This document shows positions 29,100-38,156 of a stretch of 64,000 nucleotides of DNA, piece after piece; the stretch's first letter is position 1, and each line of letters begins with the position of its first letter. Origin of the DNA: DATEDA01 sp963827595 (lineage in GTDB: Bacteria > Pseudomonadota > Gammaproteobacteria > Burkholderiales > SG8-39); contig CAWHBT010000002.1 in assembly GCA_963827595.1 (NCBI GenBank), positions 1 to 64,000 on the forward strand, given 5' to 3'. The translations under genes were made by a program, and so were the position numbers. The notes beneath the pieces were generated by a model. That model was not told the origin of the DNA, did no database searches, and saw nothing but the letters and a program-made list of their open reading frames with translations.

Positions 29100-29539
29100 G
29101 TCCCCCCCCAATGAGATGGAGCCGCTCGATTCCTCGCGCCCAGGCGCGTGGAGTTGCCGGCCGACGACTGCGATTGTCAATGAAGTCTGACATCGGGATC
29201 AATACTGTTCCATACACTCCACCGTCGCGGCGTGCACTTTTCTCGCACTATGCTGGTGTCATAAACACGACGCCGCGCCTCGGTGCTGTGCCGCTGCTGT
29301 GCCGCGATTCCGACACCCGAGGAATCAACGGGTTGAGAGGAAAGGCGCGGGCCGTCGTGATTGGGCGACACGCGTCGCGCTGCGCTGCGCGCAGGTCAGC
29401 GTATCAGCAGTGGTACCCGTGAAGTCACGACGCTTCGAGGACCCCTCTGAGGTCGGGTAGCAGAAAGTCCGCGACCGGCGCGCACTCCTTGCTTCCGGAG
29501 GTTCCTATTTCGTCGGGCACATCCCTCTAGAATTCACCG
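29100..29539. other. Long leader and intergenic region, duplicated at 31298-31663
   Basis: 440 bp without a supported gene. The part nearest the FnIII gene matches, in patches, the region upstream of the larger FnIII/LamG gene. The first 21 nt next to the start codons are identical, and a block at about 29292-29372 matches about 31444-31524. It probably contains the promoter and leader of the 28707-29099 gene. Confidence 0.5.
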
Positions 29540-31297
29540 TCATTGCTTGACGAAGGTGCCGATGATGAAGGGCAGGACGGTGCCGTCGCGCATCGTTACC
29601 TGGGCAGTGATGGTATGGGTGCCCTTGCTCAGTGCGGTGGTGTCGAACCCGAGGGCCCGGTTGAGCTCCGCCGTTCCTGCGAAGTCGCAGGGACACGTGA
29701 CTTCAATCCTTCTCGGAGCCCCCGTGGGGCGGGCGGGGTTCGGATCATCCAACCAGAACGCGACTTGTTTCACCGGATTGGTTAGAGCCCTGGGATTGAT
29801 ATTCTCATAGTAAACGTAGATCACCCCCGAGACGGTCGAGCCGTTCAACGGGACAGCGTTGGACCGATCCGGGGACCTGCTCAGAAGCAAGCCCACCACT
29901 GCAGTCTTGGAGTCCGCGACAATCTCGGCTTGGGTAAGCGCGCGGTTATAGACCCGCACCTCGTCGATGTAGCCCGTGAAGTACTCATTGGTCGAGATGG
30001 AGTTCCCACCGATCCGCAGCTTGCCTCCGGACACGAGTATGTCCCCGGCTTGTGCCCGAGTGCCGACCAGCTGACCGTTCACGTAGAGCCGCTGCGTCGA
30101 GCCGTCGTAGGTCGCAGCCAGGTGAGTCCAGGTGCCGAGCGGCGGCTGAGGTCCGCCCGACAGCTGTCTGTCCGCGCCGCCCGCGTTGATGGTGCTTGAG
30201 GGCCTAAACAGGTTGGAGTTGGCGTAGAGAGAGTACGCCCGCCCACCGGTATGCTCCTTCAGAAGCACGGCCCTCCACCCGCTCAAACGCGCGGTCGGAT
30301 AGACCCACGCCTCCAGTGTCATGCCTTTAGTGAGGCCCAACGAAGCACCATGCTCGACGGTGACCCAATCGTTCTTGCCGTCGAACCACAAGGCTCGTCC
30401 GAAGAAGGTCGTTATGACGCGCGTGGCGCCTGAGATCTTTCCGTTGTTCTTGTTTCCCGATGCGTCAATAACGTCGGGACCGTCTCTCTCCTCAAAGCCG
30501 TAGCCCGCCACCAATCCGTTCGTATGCAGGGCAGCCCCTCCGGTGCCGCCCGTCGGGGGCGCCGGCGGCGCGGGGGGCGGCGGCGCGGTGGGCGGCGGCG
30601 GCGGGGGGGCCGGCGGCGTACCCGTGGGAGGTGGCGGCGAACCTGCTGGCGGGGCCACGTTGATCACCTGGGTGGCGGTACCGCTCCTGCCGCCAGCGGT
30701 GACCGTGAGCGTGACCGTGTACACCCCGGGTTTCATATAGGCCTTGGCCACGATTTGAGTCGTGGCGGTGGTACCGTCTCCCAGGTTCCAGGACCGGGCG
30801 GTGACACCGCTCGACTTGTCGATCAAGAGAACCAGCAGCGGCGCGACCCCCGTCGTCGGACTTGCGGTGAAGCTCGCCACAGTGCCTGAAGACGGTGGCG
30901 GGGACGAAGGCGGTGGCGGGGACGAGGGCGGTGGCGGGGACGAGGGCGGTGGCGGGGGCGAAGGCGCGGGGACAACCGCGCTCACTTCACTCGACAGGGT
31001 GCTCGTGGTCGCGCTGTTGTATGCCGTTACGGCGAAGTAGTAGCGCGCGCCATCGGTGAGGCCAGGCACCGTAAGGCTGGTCTGGTTCTTGGCATCGATG
31101 CTCGAGGCGTAGTTACCGCTGCTCGTGCCGTAGTGCAGCCGATAGCCGGTAGCGCTCGCCACCGGATCCCAAGCGAGGTTCACCTGCCCCGCGAGCGAAT
31201 TTCCATTGAAAGTGACGACGGGGATCAGCAGCGCCAAGACGCGAACGAAGAGCCGACGCGCTCGCACACCGCCGCGCAAGAGATCGAGAACCGTCAT
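29540..31297 (-). CDS. Secreted multidomain FnIII-PKD-LamG surface protein
   Basis: 585 aa from the ATG at 31297. The signal peptide (about 1-37) ends NSLAG. Domains in order: FnIII (38-110); Pro/Ser linker of repeated SSPPPP (112-137); PKD domain (138-216, RSWNLGDGTTATTQIVAKAYMKPGVYTVTL); Pro-rich linker (218-250); LamG/concanavalin-like domain (262-460, LVAGYGFEERDGPDVIDASG, MTLEAWVYPTARLSGW, GYIDEVRVYNRALTQAEI); and a C-terminal beta domain (465-585) with a CPC motif. No PEP-CTERM or LPXTG tail is present. It is a plausible T2SS substrate or cell-surface glycan-binding protein (inference from the nearby gsp operon). Confidence 0.85.
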   Translation of the reverse strand: MTVLDLLRGGVRARRLFVRVLALLIPVVTFNGNSLAGQVNLAWDPVASATGYRLHYGTSSGNYASSIDAKNQTSLTVPGLTDGARYYFAVTAYNSATTSTLSSEVSAVVPAPSPPPPPSSPPPPSSPPPPSSPPPSSGTVASFTASPTTGVAPLLVLLIDKSSGVTARSWNLGDGTTATTQIVAKAYMKPGVYTVTLTVTAGGRSGTATQVINVAPPAGSPPPPTGTPPAPPPPPPTAPPPPAPPAPPTGGTGGAALHTNGLVAGYGFEERDGPDVIDASGNKNNGKISGATRVITTFFGRALWFDGKNDWVTVEHGASLGLTKGMTLEAWVYPTARLSGWRAVLLKEHTGGRAYSLYANSNLFRPSSTINAGGADRQLSGGPQPPLGTWTHLAATYDGSTQRLYVNGQLVGTRAQAGDILVSGGKLRIGGNSISTNEYFTGYIDEVRVYNRALTQAEIVADSKTAVVGLLLSRSPDRSNAVPLNGSTVSGVIYVYYENINPRALTNPVKQVAFWLDDPNPARPTGAPRRIEVTCPCDFAGTAELNRALGFDTTALSKGTHTITAQVTMRDGTVLPFIIGTFVKQ

Positions 31298-31663
31298 GTC
31301 CCCCCCAATGAGATGAAGCTGCCCACCACACTCCATCGCCTAGATGTATACGCTTCTTATCATGCCAATGTCATGATGTATACGCTTCTTATCATGCCAA
31401 TGTCATGACACGACGGGCGGCGCAGCCCGGGGCCGCATGCAGGGGCCGTGCCACGATTCGAATGTCCAATGAATCAAAGGGTTGCGAGAAGAGGCGAGAG
31501 GGCGATCGTCGTGATTCGACGACAGTACCTACCCTCTGCGTCACTCGGGGCAACCGCCCCCCACAACGAAGGCAGGACTCCCGGCGCGCACGAGGGCACC
31601 CGGTAGTGGCAGCCCCAGCGGCGCGGACGCCGCCGTGGCGTCGACGCGCCGAACATCGCGGGC
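31298..31663. promoter_or_regulatory. Upstream region of the FnIII-PKD-LamG gene
   Basis: 366 bp between the LamG gene start and the FimV-like gene stop, both on the minus strand. It contains the 32-bp tandem repeat and a block shared with the leader of the shorter FnIII gene. No coding frame is supported. Confidence 0.45.
31343..31406. repeat. Perfect 32-bp tandem repeat, two copies
   Basis: Two identical 32-bp units (31343-31374 and 31375-31406) start GATGTATACGCTTCTTATCA. They sit 46-110 bp upstream of the start codon of the FnIII-PKD-LamG gene, so in its leader or promoter. The parallel leader at 29100-29539 has only one, diverged, equivalent. It may be a duplicated promoter or operator element. 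Confidence 0.85.
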
Positions 31664-32977
31664 TCAGCGGAGTGGCGCGAAGACAGTTGCCGCCGTTCGT
31701 CGCGGCGTCCGACGCAGGTCCAGCGCCGCTTGCATCGTCGCTCTTTCCTGGTGGCGCCGCCTCTTCAGCCAGGCCCGCGTCGTCTTCACGGGCATGACAA
31801 CCCACAACGCAAACCCAACGAGGAACGTCGCCAAGAACCACGCGCCATGCTCGCGAACAAGATCGCCCGGGATCCGGTTCTCACTGGCTCCTTCGCTGTG
31901 CCGCTCGGCGGCAGCCGCGTTGCTCGGGATTCGAAGCGGTGACTCGGCGGGGTTACGTTCCGGCTGGGCCACGCTCCCGAGTTGCTCCCTGTTCAACGCC
32001 AGCAATCTGCGCACGTCCTCGAGATCCCTTTGGAGCAACGCGATGCGCTCCTGGGCCTCCGCAACCGCGCGCTGCAGGGCGACGATGTCATCACTGCCCG
32101 CCAAGTCGGCCGACCTGCCAGCGCTTCCGCTCTCCCGAGAGCGCGCAAGACGAAGCTGATCGCCAGACGCGGGTTGCGAAGGGACTACAGCTCCGGCGGG
32201 CTTCGCGGAGGCCAGACCTTCGCCGGTCACAGCTCCCGCGCCCCCGGCCTCCCGAGCAGATCGCTCTAAGCCGGCCCGGTGTACGCGGATCAGCCGTCGC
32301 GCCTCGTCAGGCTCGATCGCCGTGGCGGCGCCGTCGGGCGGCAAGGCGAGCACCGCGCCGGCGGGCAGCCGATTCATGTTCCCATCGATAAAAGCCGGCT
32401 CGTTCGCCTGATAGAGGGCAACGACCGTCTGCTCTACGGTGGCGTCGGGGGACCTCGTCGCGCGCGCGATCGCGGCGAGCGTGTCCCCCGCTCTAACGAC
32501 GTACCTACCGCCAGGTGCGGTCTCCGGAGCCCGTCTCTCCGGTATGTTAGGCGCCGTCGCGATCGGCGATGCGGGTGAAGTCGGGGTAACGCGGGACTCC
32601 TCGAGGAGGAACGGATACTCGCGCACGACGCGTCCGGTCGGAGAATCCAGTTCCACGAGGATATGCATGAACGGACTGTCGACGGGCCTCGTCGACGACA
32701 GGGTCACTACATAGCGGCCCCTCGGCCGGCGTTCGACGCGAGCGCGAAGCTGGTCGAGTAGCGGCGGCGGCTCCAGATTCGCTCGCCAGAAAGCGTCAGG
32801 CGGCGGAATCCGTGCGGCGAGAGACGTTCCTTCGCTCGGCTGCACCGAGAGGATTTCGATCTCCGCGCGGAGCGGTTCGCCGACGCCCGACAGCACCGTA
32901 AGCCGGCCCAGGTCGGCGGCGAACGCGAAGGCTGGCGCGACCATGAGCAAGGCTAGTGCTCGGAAAAGTGATGTCAT
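31664..32977 (-). CDS. FimV-like LysM membrane protein (short form)
   Basis: 437 aa from the ATG at 32977. The signal peptide (1-20, ending FAFA) is followed by the FimV/TspA N-terminal domain (LGRLTVLSGVGEPLRAEIEIL through YPFLLEESRV). Then come a LysM peptidoglycan-binding domain (about 158-213, YVVRAGDTLAAIARATR), a low-complexity linker, a coiled coil (297-335), a single transmembrane helix (378-396) and a basic cytoplasmic tail of only about 41 residues. Canonical FimV carries a large acidic TPR-containing cytoplasmic part, which is absent here. FimV/TspA proteins help secretin assembly and polar organisation. Lying 155 bp downstream of gspF, this one may serve the T2SS secretin (inference). 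Confidence 0.82.
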   Translation of the reverse strand: MTSLFRALALLMVAPAFAFAADLGRLTVLSGVGEPLRAEIEILSVQPSEGTSLAARIPPPDAFWRANLEPPPLLDQLRARVERRPRGRYVVTLSSTRPVDSPFMHILVELDSPTGRVVREYPFLLEESRVTPTSPASPIATAPNIPERRAPETAPGGRYVVRAGDTLAAIARATRSPDATVEQTVVALYQANEPAFIDGNMNRLPAGAVLALPPDGAATAIEPDEARRLIRVHRAGLERSAREAGGAGAVTGEGLASAKPAGAVVPSQPASGDQLRLARSRESGSAGRSADLAGSDDIVALQRAVAEAQERIALLQRDLEDVRRLLALNREQLGSVAQPERNPAESPLRIPSNAAAAERHSEGASENRIPGDLVREHGAWFLATFLVGFALWVVMPVKTTRAWLKRRRHQERATMQAALDLRRTPRRTAATVFAPLR

Positions 32978-33132
32978 CGGGACGATCGTGCCCGCATGCT
33001 TCCGGGGAAAGGTAATTATTGCAGAGGCACAACGCGTTACGCGGCTCATGCGAGCTGCCGCTCGTCCACGGTGTCGGATTCTGCCGGGTAGCACTGCGAC
33101 TGCGGGGGCGTTCGGTCCGCAGCGCTCCGGTC

Positions 33133-34353
33133 CTAGCGGATGATCTGGTTCAGCTCGAAGACCGGCAGCAGGATCGCGAGCACGATCAGCAGCACGATCC
33201 CGCCCATGGCGAGGATGAGCAGCGGCTCGAGGAGGGAGACGAAGATGGAGATTCGTCGCTCGAGCTCGCGGCCCTGCTGTGTGGCGGTGCGATCGAGCAT
33301 CTCGGCGAGCCGCCCGCTCGCTTCGCCGCTGGCGATCATGTGCACCATGATCGGTGGGAAGAGCTTGGAGGCACCGAGCGCGCGCGCGAGACTCGAGCCC
33401 TCCTGGACGCGCGCGGCAGCCTCCTCGAGCGCACGGCGCATCGGCAGGTTGGAAACCACGCCGGCACCGGCGCGCAGCGCCGTGAGCAGCGGCACGCGGC
33501 TGCCAACCAGGATCGCGAGGGTGGCCGTAAGCCGTGCGGTATTCAGCCCGCGGTACAGCGGCGCGATGACCGGCACCCTGAGCAGCCAGCGATGCCACTT
33601 CTCACGCAAGGTCGGAACCGCGAGCGCCGTGCGCGCCGCAATCGCTGCCAGCGCGAGCGCGATGAGGAGGAAGACGCCGTAGACACGAAGGAAGTCCGAG
33701 AGCCCGATCAGGGCGCGCGTCAGCAGCGGCAGCGCCTGATTGGTGTTGCGGAACACCTGGACGACCTGCGGCACGACGTACACGAGCAGGCCGGTCACCA
33801 TCGTGACCGCGACGATCGTGACCAGCGCCGGGTAGATGAAAGCGAGCAACGCCTTGCCCCGCAGCTGCTCGCGCTCTTCAGTGTAGTCGGCAAGCCGCGC
33901 CAGCACCTCGGCAAGCTTCCCCGAGCGCTCGCCGGCTTCGACGAGCGTGAGATAGACCTCGGGGAACGCGCCCGGGTGGTGGGATAGGGAGCGCGCAAGC
34001 GGCTGCCCGCCAAGCACGTCGCCGCGCACCGCGGCGAACAGTTGGCGCTCGGCCTCGCGTTCGGCCTGTTCGATGAGTGCGTTCAGGGCCTGCTCGACGG
34101 TGAGTCCGGCGGCAAGAAGCGTAGCGAGCTGGCGGGTGTGTAGCGCCAGCGCCGAGGCGCTCAGGCGCCCGCGCCACGGGGAGAATCCGCGCCGCCCGCC
34201 GCTTGTCTCTTTGGCGCCGATCGCGGCGACCTCGACCGGCAGCATCCCCTCTTCGCGGAGCCGGGCGCGCGCCTGACGGGGGCTGTCGGATTCGAGCACC
34301 CCGCGGCGGACCTTGCCGTCCGGGGCGAGCGCTTCGTATCTATAGCCTGCCAT
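33133..34353 (-). CDS. gspF: Type II secretion inner-membrane protein GspF
   Basis: 406 aa, normal length. Starts MAGYRYEALAPDGKVRRGVLE with the usual N-terminal motif. Two T2SSF repeats follow, each with a GERSGKL/GEASGRL turn (VEAGERSGKLAEVLARLADY; IASGEASGRLAEMLDRTA). Three transmembrane helices are visible (about 165-195, 215-240, 375-400). It is the platform protein that couples GspE ATPase motion to the pseudopilus in the inner membrane. It is the last core gsp gene, about 97 bp after gspE. Confidence 0.95.
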   Translation of the reverse strand: MAGYRYEALAPDGKVRRGVLESDSPRQARARLREEGMLPVEVAAIGAKETSGGRRGFSPWRGRLSASALALHTRQLATLLAAGLTVEQALNALIEQAEREAERQLFAAVRGDVLGGQPLARSLSHHPGAFPEVYLTLVEAGERSGKLAEVLARLADYTEEREQLRGKALLAFIYPALVTIVAVTMVTGLLVYVVPQVVQVFRNTNQALPLLTRALIGLSDFLRVYGVFLLIALALAAIAARTALAVPTLREKWHRWLLRVPVIAPLYRGLNTARLTATLAILVGSRVPLLTALRAGAGVVSNLPMRRALEEAAARVQEGSSLARALGASKLFPPIMVHMIASGEASGRLAEMLDRTATQQGRELERRISIFVSLLEPLLILAMGGIVLLIVLAILLPVFELNQIIR

Positions 34354-34450
34354 TGCTGAGGTCGTCGGGTTCAGCTGCGAGAACGCCGGGGCGTGAGGGC
34401 TTCGGCCGTCGACGCCGCAACCCGTCCTGCTCTGCGGCGGGGGTTGCGGC

Positions 34451-36010
34451 CTAGCTCGCGATCTCCTCTTCGGTCGCGCGGGTGACGCGCAGCACTTCTT
34501 CGATCGTGGTCTCGCCGTGGGCGACCCAGCGCAGCCCGTCGTCGCGGAGCATCGTCATGCCGCGCGCGAGCGCCCGATCGCGCAGCGCGCTCTCAGCGGC
34601 CCCACCATGGACGAGCCGGCGCATCTCGTCATCGACCAGCAAGAGCTCGTAGATGCCGCTGCGGCCGCTGTAACCGGACCCGTTGCACTTCGCACAGCCG
34701 ACGGCGGTGTAGACCGGCCGACCGCGGAGCCGTGAGGTAATCGCGGCCGACTCCGTAGCGGAGGGGAGATCCAGCTTGCGGCACGCGGGGCAGAGCTTGC
34801 GCACGAGGCGCTGGGCGAGCACCCCGAGGAGGCTCGAGGCGAGCAGGAAGGGCTCGACCCCCATGTCGATCAGGCGCGTGACCGCGCCGGCGGCGTCGTT
34901 CGTGTGCAGCGTGGCGAGCACGAGGTGGCCGGTGAGGCTTGCCTGGACGGCGATGCGCGCGGTCTCCAGATCGCGGATCTCGCCGATCATCACCACGTCG
35001 GGGTCCTGGCGCAGGATCGCGCGCAGCGCGCGCGCGAACGTCATCTCGATCGCCGGGTTCACCTGGGTCTGGCCGATGCCGTCCAGGTCGTACTCGATCG
35101 GGTCCTCCACGGTCATGATGTTGAGCTTGTCGGCGTCCAGTCGCGAGAGCGCCGCGTACAGGGTGGTGGTCTTGCCCGATCCGGTCGGCCCGGTCACGAG
35201 GACGATGCCATGCGCCTGGCGGACCAGGGCGTCGACCTTCTCGCGGGTCGGATCGCTCATGCCCAAGGACCCGAGATCGAGGCGCCCCTGCTGCTTGTCG
35301 AGGAGGCGCAGCACGACGCGCTCGCCGTGGCCCGTCGGGAGGGTCGAGACCCGAACATCGACCGGCCGCCCGGCGATCCGCAGCGTGATGCGCCCGTCCT
35401 GCGGCAGGCGCTTCTCGGCGATGTCGAGGCTCGCCATCACTTTGAGCCGGGAGACAAGCGCCGCGTGCAGCGCGCGCGGCGGCTCGAGCACATCGCGCAG
35501 CGTGCCGTCGATCCGAAAACGCACCACCGAGCGACCCTCGAACACCTCGAAGTGCACGTCGGACGCACGCTCGCGCAGTGCCTGCGTGAGCAGCACGTTG
35601 ATGAAGCGGATGACCGGGGCATCGTCCTCGGTGTCCAGAAGATCGGTGATCTCGGGCAGGCCCTCGGCGAGGCTCCTGAGATCGGCCTGCTCGGAGAGGC
35701 CATCGATGAGGTCGGCCGCACCGCGCGTGTCGCGCGTGTACAGCTGCGCGAGCCGCCGCTCGAAGAGCTCGGGGGCGAGCATGAGGGCGCGCACCGGAAC
35801 CCCGAGCGCGCGCCGTGCCTCGCTGATGGCGGCGGCGGTCACTCCAGGGCGGACCCACAGCTCGATCAGCTCGCCTACGCGCCGCGCCGCGATCACGCCC
35901 TTCGCCCGGGCGAAGTGATACGGGAGCGTCCGGACGACCGTCGAGTCGAGCTGCGCGGCGAGGACCGTCGACGGGCCCGGGCCAAACGTGCTGTTGGGCG
36001 GGCTGCTCAT
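34451..36010 (-). CDS. gspE: Type II secretion ATPase GspE
   Basis: 519 aa. The N-terminal N1/N2-like region is followed by RASDVHFEVFEG. The ATPase core has Walker A GPTGSGKTTTLYAAL, Asp box TVEDPIEYDLDG, Walker B DVVMIGEIRDLETARIA and His box LATLHTNDAAGAVTRL. The four-cysteine zinc motif (CPAC...CAKCNGSGYSGR) typical of GspE is present. The hexameric cytoplasmic ATPase drives pseudopilus assembly. Its ATG overlaps the gspD TGA (ATGA). Confidence 0.96.
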   Translation of the reverse strand: MSSPPNSTFGPGPSTVLAAQLDSTVVRTLPYHFARAKGVIAARRVGELIELWVRPGVTAAAISEARRALGVPVRALMLAPELFERRLAQLYTRDTRGAADLIDGLSEQADLRSLAEGLPEITDLLDTEDDAPVIRFINVLLTQALRERASDVHFEVFEGRSVVRFRIDGTLRDVLEPPRALHAALVSRLKVMASLDIAEKRLPQDGRITLRIAGRPVDVRVSTLPTGHGERVVLRLLDKQQGRLDLGSLGMSDPTREKVDALVRQAHGIVLVTGPTGSGKTTTLYAALSRLDADKLNIMTVEDPIEYDLDGIGQTQVNPAIEMTFARALRAILRQDPDVVMIGEIRDLETARIAVQASLTGHLVLATLHTNDAAGAVTRLIDMGVEPFLLASSLLGVLAQRLVRKLCPACRKLDLPSATESAAITSRLRGRPVYTAVGCAKCNGSGYSGRSGIYELLLVDDEMRRLVHGGAAESALRDRALARGMTMLRDDGLRWVAHGETTIEEVLRVTRATEEEIAS

Positions 36011-38139
36011 TGCGGCGGAGACTGCTCGGGCGGGGGCGCCTGCGGCGTGCGCAGCGGCAGCGCCGGCTGGCCGGGCATGAGCGGGGGAAGCTCCGCGGGC
36101 AGCTTCGGCCCGGGCATCGAGGGCAGCGGCGGGTGGTCGGGGGTCTGCACCCCGCCCTGGATGCCGCGGATGATGTCGTAACGATTGCCGGTGAGCGCCG
36201 CGCCGGCCGGCGCATCGCGCAGCACCACCGGGCGCAGGAAGATCATGAGATTCACCTTCTCGCGCCGGCGTGTGTCGTAGCGGAAGAGGTACCCCAGGAC
36301 CGGGATCTCGCCAAGCCCCGGCACCGACTGCTTGTTGGTCTGCACGTCATCCGAGATCAGCCCCCCGAGCACGATGATCTGGCCGTCGTCGACCAGCACC
36401 TGGCTCTCGAGCGAGCGCTTGTTGAGGATGATCCCGGTCGGGTTGGTGGCGTTGAGGATGCTCGAGACCTCCTGGTAGAGCGCCATCTTGATCATGCCCC
36501 CTTCGGCGATCTGCGGCCGGACCTTCAGCGTCACCCCGATGTCGCGCCGCTCGAAGGTCTGGAACGGGTTGACGACCGCGCCGCCCGCCCCGGACAGCGT
36601 GCTGAAGCTGCCGGTGACGATCGGGATGTTCTGCCCGACCTGGATCTTCGCCTCCTCGTTGTCCAGGGTGAGCAGCGTGGGCGTGGACAGGATGTTGGCG
36701 CTGTTGTCCAGCTCGAGCGCGCGGATGAGCGCGGCGATGTTGAGGATCTCCACGCCGGCGAGGGTGATCGTGCCGCGGATGAGGCCAAGGCTCAGTCCCT
36801 GGCCGATCGTCGCCGGATCGCGCGAGATCTGGCCAATGTTCGAGCCGACGGAGGGATTGAAGTTCTGGATGCCGAACCCTTGCGTCGCGTTGTTGGTGCC
36901 GGTGCCCTGGGGAATCGCCTGCCACTGGATGCCGAACTCGGCGGCCTTGGTGGTCGCGACCTCGACGATCAGCGCCTCCACGTACACCTGGGCCCGGCGC
37001 GCATCGAGCTGCTCGATCACCCCGCGCAGTGACCGGTAGACCGCATCCGGGGCAATGATCACGAGCGAGTTCGTCTCCGGATGGGCCTGGATCGAGGCGC
37101 TCGCGAGCGCACCGATCGCCGGGTTGCCCGCGCCTCCTGGCGCCGCCCCAGCCGCAGCCAGCGGCGGCTGCGCTGCCGGCGGTGGTGGCGGGGGTGCGCC
37201 CGGCGGTCCGGCGGTGGGTGCGGCGGCGGCCGCGCGCGCGAGCGGCTGGCCGCTCACGATCGCGCGAAGCGCCTCGGCGAGCCGGTCGGCCTGCGCATTC
37301 TTGAGGTAGACCACGTAGATGTTGCCCCCGGCGGCGCCCGGGAGATCCAGGCTGTCGGCAAGCTCCCGGATGCGCTTGGCGACCGCCGGGTGGTCGGCGC
37401 GCACCAGCAAGCTGTTCGTGCGTCCATCGACGGTGAGCGCCACTCGCGGCGCCCCCCCCGGCCCGGCCGGCTGCCCGAGCTCGGGCATGAGCCGCTGCAC
37501 CGCCTGGCCGACGTCGATCGCCGCCGCGTACCGCAGCTTGATCGCCATCACCTGCGCCGGCTGCGGCTGGTCCACGTTCGAGATCACGTTGCGCACCCGA
37601 GCGATGTTCGACACGTAGTCGGTAATGACGATCGTGTTGGTCGCCGGGAACGCATTGATGACGTTGTTCGGCGTGACCAGCGGGCGCAGCGTTGCCACCA
37701 GCTGCTGCGCCGATTCGAACTGCAACCGGAACACTTCGGTCACGATCTGATCGGACCGGGCGCGCGCCGCCGCGCTGGCGTAGAACTTCGCATCGGCCTC
37801 GGGAACGATGTTGACGTAGCCGAGCTCGCCCCCGACGGCGGCGAAGCCCTGCACGCGCAGCGCGGACAGCAGGATCGGGAACACCATGTTCCGCGGCACC
37901 GGTTTCGGGGCGATGATGTTGACCGTGCCCTGCACCCGCGGATCGAGGAGGAAATTGCGCCCGGTCATCTCGGCGACCGCCTTCACGACCGCATGGATGT
38001 CGGCGTTCACGAAGTTCAGCGTGATCGTGTCGTCTGGACCTTCGGTCGGCGCCTGCGCACGCAGCGCGCCCATCGCGAGCAAGGCAGGGAGGGCAAGCGC
38101 TGCCACCGTCCCGCGGATCAATCGAGCGTCGAATCGCAT
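36007..38139 (-). CDS. gspD: Type II secretion secretin GspD
   Basis: 710 aa. Signal peptide to about residue 29 (ALRAQA). The N0 domain (TITLNFVNADIHAVVKAVAEMTGRNFLLDP) is followed by the N1-N3 domains. A Pro/Gly/Ala-rich insertion (about 305-345, runs of proline) sits inside N3, then the secretin core (VYVEALIVEVATTKAAEFGIQW, NILSTPTLLTLDNEEAKIQVGQNIPIVTG, VPGLGEIPVLGYLFRY). The C-terminus is Pro-rich (about 665-710). Forms the outer-membrane channel. No lipobox is seen, so it may rely on a separate pilotin or on the FimV-like protein for targeting. Confidence 0.96.
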   Translation of the reverse strand: MRFDARLIRGTVAALALPALLAMGALRAQAPTEGPDDTITLNFVNADIHAVVKAVAEMTGRNFLLDPRVQGTVNIIAPKPVPRNMVFPILLSALRVQGFAAVGGELGYVNIVPEADAKFYASAAARARSDQIVTEVFRLQFESAQQLVATLRPLVTPNNVINAFPATNTIVITDYVSNIARVRNVISNVDQPQPAQVMAIKLRYAAAIDVGQAVQRLMPELGQPAGPGGAPRVALTVDGRTNSLLVRADHPAVAKRIRELADSLDLPGAAGGNIYVVYLKNAQADRLAEALRAIVSGQPLARAAAAAPTAGPPGAPPPPPPAAQPPLAAAGAAPGGAGNPAIGALASASIQAHPETNSLVIIAPDAVYRSLRGVIEQLDARRAQVYVEALIVEVATTKAAEFGIQWQAIPQGTGTNNATQGFGIQNFNPSVGSNIGQISRDPATIGQGLSLGLIRGTITLAGVEILNIAALIRALELDNSANILSTPTLLTLDNEEAKIQVGQNIPIVTGSFSTLSGAGGAVVNPFQTFERRDIGVTLKVRPQIAEGGMIKMALYQEVSSILNATNPTGIILNKRSLESQVLVDDGQIIVLGGLISDDVQTNKQSVPGLGEIPVLGYLFRYDTRRREKVNLMIFLRPVVLRDAPAGAALTGNRYDIIRGIQGGVQTPDHPPLPSMPGPKLPAELPPLMPGQPALPLRTPQAPPPEQSPPQ

Positions 38140-38156
38140 CTTCCCCTCCTCCGTCG

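Noticed and set aside
31343..31406. Possible CRISPR array start.
   Set aside because: Only two directly abutting units with no spacers; it is a tandem duplication.
31335..31410. A sigma-54-like GG...GC pair within each 32-bp unit (minus strand, TTGGCA ... AAGC).
   Set aside because: The gap between GG and GC is 11 nt, not 10, and the flanking consensus is weak.
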